Assembly: GCA_903894655.1 (NCBI GenBank)
Contig: CAITQY010000370.1
Coordinates: 1-12,038, forward strand
Direction of reading: 5' to 3'
Length of the DNA: 12,038 nucleotides
Source of the DNA: an uncultured Gemmatimonadota bacterium
GTDB lineage: Bacteria; Gemmatimonadota; Gemmatimonadetes; Gemmatimonadales; Gemmatimonadaceae
Shown here: positions 1 to 5,625 of the stretch, one piece after another
Layout: each line of letters opens with the position of its first letter
Numbering within the stretch: position 1 is the stretch's first letter
Notes under the pieces: generated by a model
Database searches by the model: none
What the model saw: only the letters and a program-made list of their open reading frames with translations
What the model was told of the DNA's origin: nothing
Program-made: the position numbers and the translations under genes

Positions 1-311
1 AGCGCAGGCGCCCGCGGTCGCCCGTCCGCTTTGGTGCCGCTGTCGGTGTCCAGCGCATCGAGCGTCCCCGCCGACCCGTACAGTGGCCACCCCCAGCGCC
101 CGCACCCGGCCCGAGCCCCACTCGCGTGATCGGTGTGCTCGTGTGTCAGCAACAGCGCGCGGATCTCCTCCGCGCGCCGCCCCGCCAGCTGCAGCCGCCG
201 AACGAGCGAGCGCGGTCCGAATCCCGCATCGACGAGCACCGCGCCCTCCGTGCCATCGATCAGGATCGCGTTCCCGCGGCTTCCACTCCCGAGGACGGTT
301 ATGCGGAGCAT
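1..311 (-). CDS. MBL-fold metallo-hydrolase, N-terminal part (cut by window edge)
   Basis: The first 103 codons of a leftward gene are present; the rest lies beyond base 1. The protein opens M-L-R-I-T-V-L, followed by G-S-G-S-R-G-N (residues 8-14) and a V-D-A-G strand (27-30). The metal-binding signature T-H-E-H-T-D-H follows, with ligands H57, H59, D61 and H62. This layout is that of metallo-beta-lactamase-fold hydrolases, especially the YycJ/WalJ-like group, which are putative nucleases or phosphodiesterases. The ATG at 309-311 lies 43 nt downstream of the GlmU-like gene's stop, with a purine-rich GGGGACGA just before it. It is probably the last visible member of the minus-strand operon. 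The fold is clear, but the substrate cannot be told from this fragment. Confidence 0.88.
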   Translation of the reverse strand, partial: MLRITVLGSGSRGNAILIDGTEGAVLVDAGFGPRSLVRRLQLAGRRAEEIRALLLTHEHTDHASGARAGCGRWGWPLYGSAGTLDALDTDSGTKADGRPRAPA

Positions 312-354
312 TCGTCCCCGTCCGCCACGGGGGACGCGGCGCGCAACCGCACGC

Positions 355-1620
355 TCAGGGTCGTGGCCAGCGGCCGTCGGTGCCACTCATCGCGTGCACG
401 CTGGTCCACCACTCGTGGCTGCGCTCACTGAGGGGCACGCCGCGCCGCGCCATCATGCGCTCCGCCGTCTGCACGAACTTCGTCACCGCGAACGGCTCGT
501 AGGGCGCGGCGCCCCACGAGAACGGTGCCACCGCTTTCGGTGGCATGCCGTCGAACACGTTGGCGCCGGTGCCCAGCACGCACCCCGTGGTCAGGCGCAA
601 CCCGATCCCGGTTTTCACATGATCACCGAACATCGTGCCCAGAAACTGCAGCCCCGTGTCACGCACCCCGTCCGGCGTCCATAACGCGACGGTGCCGTAC
701 GTGTTCTTGAGATTGCTCGTGATCGTGCCCGCACCCAGGTTCACCCAGCGTCCGAGCACGGAATGTCCCACGAACCCGTCGTGGCCCTTGTTGGAATGCC
801 CCACGAGAATCGACGTCGACAGTTCGCCATGCACTCGGCACATATCGCCGATGGCCGAGCCGGCGATCCGGTCGGCGGTCACGACGCTGTCACACCCGAT
901 GTAGCAGGGACCCATGATCCGCGTGAAGGCCTGCACCTGCGCCCCGCGCCGTAGCAGAATCGGCCCGCCACTCGTGTCGAACACACTCATCGGTTCGATC
1001 GTCGTACCCGCCTCCACGTACACCGGGTGCGCACCGAGAATCGTGACCGGTGAACCGCTGCCCGCGTGCAGCGTGGTCACGGGCCATCGCGCCGCAAGCG
1101 CCGGAAGGTCGCGCGTCAGCAGTGGATGGAGCGTGCCGATCAGGTCCCAGATCTCGTCCAGCCACACCCCATCCACGTCGAGCGCTTCGGCCGCATCCCC
1201 GGTCCCGTCGGGAAGCGCCCGGTCGTGCGTCAGCACATGCGATCCATCGGCCAGCGCTGCCAACACACCCTCGTCACGCGTCTCCGCGTCGAGGCGCCGC
1301 GCCGCCACCCGGCCGGCAATCGTCAGCACCATGGCCGACGGCGACACCGCAATGGCCGGGCCGTCCAGGAAGGGCAGGGCGCGCGTATTCACCAGCCACG
1401 TGCCGGCGGCGAGGGCCTGACCACCGACAAATGCCGGCGCATCGTACTCCGCAAATCCATCCAGATGCGGCGCCGACACGAAGCCACCGCACCCCATGCC
1501 GAGCAGCAGTTCCCACCGCTCGCGAATCAGAGGCGCGCCCGCGCGCATCTCGCCCAAAGGACGGCTGGTGGCGAACGGCTCGAAGCCTCGGGCCACGGCG
1601 TCGTCATAGAGCGTGATCAC
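355..1620 (-). CDS. GlmU-like sugar-1-phosphate nucleotidyltransferase/acetyltransferase
   Basis: A 421-residue protein. The N-terminal half (about 1-190) resembles the divergent nucleotidyltransferase domain of alternative bacterial GlmU proteins, with R-P-L-G-E-M-R-A-G at 20-28 and I-R-E-R-W at 32-36. It lacks the classical G-x-G-T-R-M loop. From about 195 to 360 it has hexapeptide repeats of a left-handed beta-helix. There, N-K-G-H (H280) and N-L-G-A-G-T-I-T-S-N (294-303) line up by eye with the catalytic-histidine and N-I-G-A-G-T-I-T-C-N segments of GlmU. The likely role is forming an N-acetylated nucleotide sugar such as UDP-GlcNAc for cell wall or polysaccharide. The start is GTG at 1618-1620, with GAGGT upstream; it overlaps the guanylyltransferase stop by 4 nt (GTGA). 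The exact substrate is inferred. Confidence 0.85.
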   Translation of the reverse strand: MITLYDDAVARGFEPFATSRPLGEMRAGAPLIRERWELLLGMGCGGFVSAPHLDGFAEYDAPAFVGGQALAAGTWLVNTRALPFLDGPAIAVSPSAMVLTIAGRVAARRLDAETRDEGVLAALADGSHVLTHDRALPDGTGDAAEALDVDGVWLDEIWDLIGTLHPLLTRDLPALAARWPVTTLHAGSGSPVTILGAHPVYVEAGTTIEPMSVFDTSGGPILLRRGAQVQAFTRIMGPCYIGCDSVVTADRIAGSAIGDMCRVHGELSTSILVGHSNKGHDGFVGHSVLGRWVNLGAGTITSNLKNTYGTVALWTPDGVRDTGLQFLGTMFGDHVKTGIGLRLTTGCVLGTGANVFDGMPPKAVAPFSWGAAPYEPFAVTKFVQTAERMMARRGVPLSERSHEWWTSVHAMSGTDGRWPRP

Positions 1621-2693
1621 GACCCGCGTACCTCGGGCGGCAGCGCGTCCAGCAGCGTCTTGAGGTCGGCCGCCTTCTCGCGGGTCGTCACCATCACGAG
1701 TCCGTCACGCGCCACCACCACGAGGTCGTCCACGCCATACAGCACCACCTGGGTGCCGTCGGCATGCACCACGTTCCCCGAGGCCTGAAGCGCGAACGCG
1801 GGGCCCAGCATCGCATTGTTCTGCGCATCCCGCTCCCGCACCCGATGCAGCGCGGCCCACGTGCCCACGTCATCCCAGCCGTATTGCCCCGGCAGTACCA
1901 GCACGCGGGTACTGCGCTCCAGCACCCCCACGTCGATGGCCACCGGCCGCACCTGCGCGAAGAAGGCCGCCACGTCGTCGCCGGCCGCGGTGAGGGCCGG
2001 CTGCACTTCGGGCGTGTGGGCGCGGATCTCGTCGAGCAGATCCCCCACGCACCAGGCGAAGATGCCCGAGTTCCACAGGAAGCCGTCGGATACCATTTGC
2101 GCCGCCCGCGCACGGTCCGGCTTCTCCACAAAGCGCGCCACGCGATGCACCCCCTCGCGCACCGCAGCACCAGGCTGGATGTACCCGAAGCCCGGATCCG
2201 GGCGCGATGGCACGATGCCCACGGTCACCAACGCGCGCTCCTCGAAAGCAATGCGGGCGGCCTCGGCGAGCGTAGCCCGATAGGCCTCCCCATCACCGAT
2301 CGCCCAGTCGGCATGCACGCAGATCATCACGGCATCGCCACCGGCCCGCTGCGCGATCACCCGCGCCGCCCACGCCAGCGCCGCACACGTGCCCGCCGGA
2401 CGCGGTTCGGCGATCACATTCTCGGGAGGCAACTCGGGCGCGAGCGCCAGCACCGCCTCACGCAGCGACGCGTTCGTGAGCACCAACGTCTGGGACCACG
2501 GCGCCAGTGACCGCATCCGCTCGAGCGTGTCCTGCAACATTGGAGTTTCGCTGATCAGCGGCAGCAACTGCTTCGGGCGCTCGGGCGTAGACAGCGGCCA
2601 GAAGCGGGAGCCCACGCCACCCGCGAGGACCACGGTCCAGCAATTCATGGCACCGACGGTCATGGCACTGCCGGTCATGGCACTGCCGCTCAT
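1617..2693 (-). CDS. Mannose-1-phosphate guanylyltransferase-like enzyme (single domain)
   Basis: A 358-residue nucleotidyltransferase expected to make GDP-mannose from GTP and mannose-1-phosphate in the cytoplasm. Visible motifs are the nucleotide-binding loop A-G-G-V-G-S-R-F-W-P-L (24-34) with P-K-Q at 40-42, the probable metal-binding aspartate D129, F-V-E-K-P (188-192), W-N-S-G-I-F (207-212) and G-W-D-D-V-G-T-W (272-279). It lacks the C-terminal isomerase domain of about 470-residue ManC proteins. Two segments depart from the usual pattern: H-A-D-W replaces P-A-D-H, and E-P-R-P-A-G-T replaces E-P-x-x-R-N-T, so another hexose-1-phosphate is possible. There are four in-frame ATGs (residues 1, 6, 11, 16). 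Homology begins at M16 (base 2648), but the first ATG overlaps the upstream stop as ATGA, which favours a coupled start there. Confidence 0.86.
   Translation of the reverse strand: MSGSAMTGSAMTVGAMNCWTVVLAGGVGSRFWPLSTPERPKQLLPLISETPMLQDTLERMRSLAPWSQTLVLTNASLREAVLALAPELPPENVIAEPRPAGTCAALAWAARVIAQRAGGDAVMICVHADWAIGDGEAYRATLAEAARIAFEERALVTVGIVPSRPDPGFGYIQPGAAVREGVHRVARFVEKPDRARAAQMVSDGFLWNSGIFAWCVGDLLDEIRAHTPEVQPALTAAGDDVAAFFAQVRPVAIDVGVLERSTRVLVLPGQYGWDDVGTWAALHRVRERDAQNNAMLGPAFALQASGNVVHADGTQVVLYGVDDLVVVARDGLVMVTTREKAADLKTLLDALPPEVRGS
2649..2693 (-). repeat. 15-bp tandem repeat with repeated in-frame start codons
   Basis: Three head-to-tail 15-nt units open the guanylyltransferase gene. Reading the minus strand, units one and two differ by one base (ATGASCGGCAGTGCC) and unit three has two further changes. 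Each unit begins with ATG and encodes M-S/T-G/V-S/G-A, so ATGs fall at bases 2693, 2678 and 2663, with a fourth at 2648. The repeat keeps the reading frame, so unit gain or loss would change only the length of the N-terminal tail. The first two units also hold GGCAGTGCC, an imperfect palindrome. Confidence 0.85.
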
Positions 2694-3154
2694 GGTGTCA
2701 CCGGTGCCGAGGCGCTCTCCGTCGCCACCAGCTCCGCATGGGTCACTCCGGTGTGCGAGCGGACCCGCTCCAGCAGGCGCCGCGGACTAAAGGGCTTCGT
2801 CATAATTTCTGAGACGCCAAGGGATTCGACTTCGCGCAATTGCGCATCCTGTCCTGCTGCCGTCAAGACGATGCAGGGCAGGGGACGCCACCGGCTGTCG
2901 CTGCGCAGCAGGCGCAGGATGTCCGTCCCCGACATCCCCGGGAGCATGAGATCGAGCACCACCAACGCGATCGCTGGGACCGCCTCGAGGTGGGAAAGTG
3001 CGTCCGCGCCGTGCTCCGCCAGCAGCACCGTGAACCCGGCCTGTTCCAAGCGCGTTCGAATGATGCGCCCGATGTGCGGCTCGTCGTCGACCACGAGCAC
3101 GGTCACCTTGGCGGCCGGATCGGCAGGCATCGGGACCGTCGGGCGCTCGCTCAT
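2690..3154 (-). CDS. Receiver-only response regulator
   Basis: A 154-residue protein made of one REC domain (about 17-135) with short tails and no DNA-binding or enzymatic output domain. The usual active-site set is present: the acidic pair D23-D24, phospho-acceptor D68 in V-V-L-D-L-M-L-P-G, T98 in the switch strand, and K120 in T-K-P-F. It is therefore probably competent for phosphorylation and acts through protein contacts or as a phosphate relay. The first ATG (base 3154) is 11 nt after the Roadblock gene's stop. A second ATG at residue 9 is an equally possible start. The stop overlaps the guanylyltransferase start as ATGA, so the two are likely co-translated. The partner kinase is unknown; an orphan kinase lies at 5626-6777 on the other strand. 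Confidence 0.92.
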   Translation of the reverse strand: MSERPTVPMPADPAAKVTVLVVDDEPHIGRIIRTRLEQAGFTVLLAEHGADALSHLEAVPAIALVVLDLMLPGMSGTDILRLLRSDSRWRPLPCIVLTAAGQDAQLREVESLGVSEIMTKPFSPRRLLERVRSHTGVTHAELVATESASAPVTP

Positions 3155-3165
3155 CGGGAGCCCGC

Positions 3166-3519
3166 TCAGACGAGCGAGGCGATCTGCGCCCGAAAGCGAC
3201 GAAGGTCGTACAGCAGCGCCGAGAGATTGGCGTCCGGGCGCAGGAGGACCAGCAGGAAGGCGTCGGGAGACACCGAGGACACAACGACAGTGCCGCCGCC
3301 GTACTCGAGCACCATGAGGCCAAAGTCACCACGGCCGGCGGCGACGCCCATTTCGGCGGCGGCGAGGGCCATCGGTGGTACGAAGGCGGCCAGTCCGTCA
3401 GCGTCCAACGCGGCATCGGTGGCGCCGTCGATCAGTAGTCCGTCGCGCCCTAAAACGATGGCGGCATCCACACCGTCGCGGCGGCGCAATGCACTGACGA
3501 GATCGCGAATGGTGGGCAT
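3166..3519 (-). CDS. Roadblock/LC7 domain protein
   Basis: A 117-residue single-domain protein. It has the Roadblock/LC7 layout: an N-terminal helix (M-P-T-I-R-D-L-V-S-A-L), a strand and turn with A-I-V-L-G-R-D-G-L-L-I-D (20-31), a long central helix (about 40-62), two strands (66-72, 77-82), a further hydrophobic strand (88-94) and a C-terminal helix. Such proteins (MglB-like and relatives) form dimers and often bind or regulate small Ras-like GTPases in polarity, motility or vesicle-like functions. No GTPase gene is visible here. I chose the ATG at 3517-3519 because domain homology begins there. The frame stays open to 3678, but that stretch is cysteine-rich non-homologous sequence read from the 11-bp repeats. 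No strong Shine-Dalgarno was seen. It is the first gene of the minus-strand operon. Confidence 0.8.
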   Translation of the reverse strand: MPTIRDLVSALRRRDGVDAAIVLGRDGLLIDGATDAALDADGLAAFVPPMALAAAEMGVAAGRGDFGLMVLEYGGGTVVVSSVSPDAFLLVLLRPDANLSALLYDLRRFRAQIASLV

Positions 3520-3580
3520 GGCGGAACGCTGGTCGCGCGGCGAGGTGAAGTCAAGCGACGCTGCGCACGTGATTGCGGGA

Positions 3581-3635
3581 GCAATGTGGCAGCAATGTGG
3601 CAGCACTGTGGCAGCACTGCAGGAGCACTGCGGTA
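3581..3635. repeat. Five 11-bp direct repeats in divergent control region
   Basis: Five contiguous 11-bp units lie between the divergent Roadblock and lipoprotein genes. On the plus strand, units one and two are identical (GCAATGTGGCA), unit three changes one base (GCACTGTGGCA), and units four and five are GCACTGCAGGA and GCACTGCGGTA. A weak sixth unit may sit at 3570-3580 (TGATTGCGGGA). The period is close to one helical turn, so every unit would face the same side of the DNA, as in tandem sites for OmpR/PhoB-type regulators. That function is inference; it could be a simple tandem duplication. The remainder of the 182-bp gap (3520-3701) holds no gene that I can support. Confidence 0.85.
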
Positions 3636-3643
3636 CCACGCGC

Positions 3644-3672
3644 TTGCCCGGACACGAGTTGAGCGGTAACCT
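3644..3672 (+). promoter_or_regulatory. Possible weak promoter for the lipoprotein-serS unit
   Basis: TTGCCC (3644-3649) and TAACCT (3667-3672) are 17 bp apart and loosely resemble -35 and -10 elements, matching four and three consensus positions. They lie just downstream of the 11-bp repeats and about 30 bp before the ATG at 3702. Such matches occur often by chance, so this is only a candidate. No convincing minus-strand promoter was found. Confidence 0.22.
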
Positions 3673-3701
3673 CCACATCCGTACCGCTATCGCTTCCGAC
3701 C

Positions 3702-4328
3702 ATGGGAGTCATTCTGCTCGCTCGTTTCCTCGGCGCGCCTCGAGTCGCTCGGCGCGCCATGTCGTTTCCGGCCTTGATCGTTTCGGCCGTCGCCCTCGCC
3801 GCCTGCGGCGACTCGAACAACCTGCTCAACGCAGCGTCGTCCGAGAACACCGCGCGCACCTTCAGCGTGTATGCGCTCACGGGCACGTCCTCGGCGCTGC
3901 CGGCGGCGTACAATTTCACGACCGAACTGCTGGCCCGACCGCAGTTGCTGTCCAACGGCGGCGTCAATTTCGACGTCGCCTTCGATATCACCAGCGACAA
4001 CAAGGTCAAGCTCCTGCCGGTCCGCTCCGTCGTGCCGCTGCCGCCGGCCGGCGTCTCAAGTGTCGGGATGCTCAAGTCGGCGAGCGCCTACAGCGCGCTC
4101 GAGCGCGCCCCCGAGCGCGGCTATACGGTCGATTCGACGCTCGTCATCGGCGTCGGGGAAACGGTGGTGTTGCAGCTCCCTGCGTCTGGGTGCATTTACG
4201 GCGAGCCGTACTACGCGAAGCTCGTCGTGGACAGCATCATCGTCGCCCAGCGGCGCATCGTGGTCGGCTCGCTGGTGAACCGCAATTGCGGTTTCCGCGC
4301 GCTGACGGTTGGTATCCCGAAGAACTGA
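3702..4328 (+). CDS. Predicted lipoprotein of unknown function
   Basis: A 208-residue protein that I do not recognise. Residues 1-20 are arginine-bearing (R8, R14, R17, R18), followed by a hydrophobic stretch (22-34) and a lipobox L-A-A-C with C35 as the predicted lipidated cysteine. The mature part would be about 174 residues, starting G-D-S-N-N and rich in short alternating hydrophobic stretches, suggesting a beta-rich fold on the outer or inner membrane. Two later cysteines (C164, C196) could form a disulfide. I prefer the first ATG because it supplies a charged n-region. An ATG at 3759 (residue 20) would leave an uncharged, very short signal. No clear ribosome binding site precedes either. 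It ends 7 nt before serS, so it is probably co-transcribed. Confidence 0.72.
   Translation: MGVILLARFLGAPRVARRAMSFPALIVSAVALAACGDSNNLLNAASSENTARTFSVYALTGTSSALPAAYNFTTELLARPQLLSNGGVNFDVAFDITSDNKVKLLPVRSVVPLPPAGVSSVGMLKSASAYSALERAPERGYTVDSTLVIGVGETVVLQLPASGCIYGEPYYAKLVVDSIIVAQRRIVVGSLVNRNCGFRALTVGIPKN
3732..3758 (+). other. All-GC hairpin at start of lipoprotein gene
   Basis: Two copies of the self-complementary 8-mer GGCGCGCC (3732-3739 and 3751-3758) are separated by 11 nt and can pair into an 8-bp G/C-only stem. They belong to a perfect 11-bp direct repeat, CTCGGCGCGCC (3729-3739, 3748-3758). The second copy ends one base before the alternative ATG at 3759. In mRNA the hairpin would lie in codons 11-19 if translation starts at 3702, or directly before the start codon if it starts at 3759. 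Confidence 0.55.
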
Positions 4329-4335
4329 TTCTCGC

Positions 4336-5613
4336 ATGCATGACATTCGGTTGTTGCGCGACCAGCTCGAGCATCTGCGCGACGGTATGCGCCGTCGAGG
4401 CAAGCTGGCTGAACTCGGCCCCATGCTCGATCGCGCCGAGTCGCTCGAACGCGAGCGCCGCGCCGCCATCACAGAGCTCGAGGCCCAGCAGGCACGTCGG
4501 AACAAGGTGACCGCCGAGGTCGGGCAGCGTCGGAAGGCGGGCGAAGACGCCACCGAACTCATGGCCGAAGGGCGGGCCATCGGCGAGCAGATCGCCATCC
4601 TCGAACAGCGTCGCGCAGAAACCGAGGCGGCCGTGTCGGTCATGCTCTATGAGCTGCCCAACATCACGCTGCCGGATGTGCCCGAGGGCGATGAGACGTG
4701 TAACACGGTGGTGCGCACGTGGGGTACCCCACGGACACCCGACGCGTCCATCGTGCCGCACTGGGAGAAGGGCGAAGCGTTCGGCATGATCGACCTCGCT
4801 CGCGGCGCCAAGATCAGTGGCTCGGGCTTCATCGTGTATCGCGGTCGGGGCGCCCGTCTCGTCCGCGCGCTCATGAACATGATGCTCGACATACACACCG
4901 AGGAGCACGGGTACGAAGAGACGTGGGTCCCGCTCGTGGTGAATCGGGCGTCCATGACCGGCACCGGCAACTTTCCCAAGTTCGAGGAAGACGCCTACGC
5001 CGTCACCGACGATGACCTGTTTCTCATCCCCACGGCCGAAGTTCCGGTCACGAATCTCTACCGCGACGAAATTCTCGACGCGAGCGAGTTGCCGAAGCGC
5101 TTCTGCGCCTTCAGCGCCTGCTTTCGTCGTGAGGCGGGGGCGGCCGGCAAGGACACACGCGGGCTCCTGCGCGTGCACGAGTTCGACAAGGTCGAGCTGG
5201 TGCGTTACGCCAATCCCGACAGCTCGCTGGAAGAGCTGGAATTGCTCACCAGTCAGGCCGAGAGCATCCTGAAGCGGCTCGAGCTCCCGTATCGCGTCGT
5301 GCTGCTGGCCGCCGGGGACACCGGATTCTCCAGCGCGAAGACCTACGACCTCGAAGTCTTTGCCCCCGGCGTGGGGAAGTGGCTCGAAGTGTCGAGTTGC
5401 AGCTTGTTCACCGACTTTCAGGCGCGTCGGGCGAACATTCGCTTTCGGCCCGCCCCCGGTGAGAAGCCCAAGCTCGTGCACACACTGAACGGGTCGGCCC
5501 TCGCGTTCTCGCGCATCATCGCGAGCCTGCTCGAGCACCACCAGCAGCCCGATGGCTCCGTGCGGATTCCCGAGGCGCTGCAGCCGTACCTCGGCCGCGC
5601 CGAACTCCGCTAA
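4336..5613 (+). CDS. serS: Serine--tRNA ligase
   Basis: A 425-residue class II aminoacyl-tRNA synthetase that charges tRNA-Ser (and tRNA-Sec where present) in the cytoplasm; E. coli SerRS is about 430 residues. Residues 1 to about 105 form the charged heptad-like coiled-coil arm that grips the long variable arm of tRNA-Ser. The catalytic core follows, with motif 2 F-R-R-E-A-G-A-A-G-K-D-T-R-G from residue 263 and motif 3 H-T-L-N-G-S-A-L-A-F-S-R ending in the ATP-contacting R393. The ATG at 4336 is chosen because M-H-D-I-R-L-L-R-D matches the family N-terminus; the frame is open slightly further upstream from a TTG. It lies 7 nt after the lipoprotein stop and 12 nt before the kinase gene. Nothing appears broken. 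Confidence 0.97.
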   Translation: MHDIRLLRDQLEHLRDGMRRRGKLAELGPMLDRAESLERERRAAITELEAQQARRNKVTAEVGQRRKAGEDATELMAEGRAIGEQIAILEQRRAETEAAVSVMLYELPNITLPDVPEGDETCNTVVRTWGTPRTPDASIVPHWEKGEAFGMIDLARGAKISGSGFIVYRGRGARLVRALMNMMLDIHTEEHGYEETWVPLVVNRASMTGTGNFPKFEEDAYAVTDDDLFLIPTAEVPVTNLYRDEILDASELPKRFCAFSACFRREAGAAGKDTRGLLRVHEFDKVELVRYANPDSSLEELELLTSQAESILKRLELPYRVVLLAAGDTGFSSAKTYDLEVFAPGVGKWLEVSSCSLFTDFQARRANIRFRPAPGEKPKLVHTLNGSALAFSRIIASLLEHHQQPDGSVRIPEALQPYLGRAELR

Positions 5614-5625
5614 ACGCCGCCGCCG

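Noticed and set aside
83..2510. Several plus-strand open frames across the sugar-enzyme genes
   Set aside because: They overlap the clearly conserved minus-strand GlmU-like and guanylyltransferase genes and are arginine-, alanine- and proline-rich shadow translations.
3520..3678. N-terminal extension of the Roadblock protein through the 11-bp repeats
   Set aside because: The added residues are cysteine-rich, unlike the domain, and come from a repeat whose period is not a multiple of three. The ATG at 3519 matches the domain start.
4093..4108. Perfect 16-bp palindrome GCGCGCTCGAGCGCGC inside the lipoprotein gene
   Set aside because: It is wholly within coding sequence of alternating G/C character, and a palindrome of this length is not very surprising in 12 kb of GC-rich DNA.
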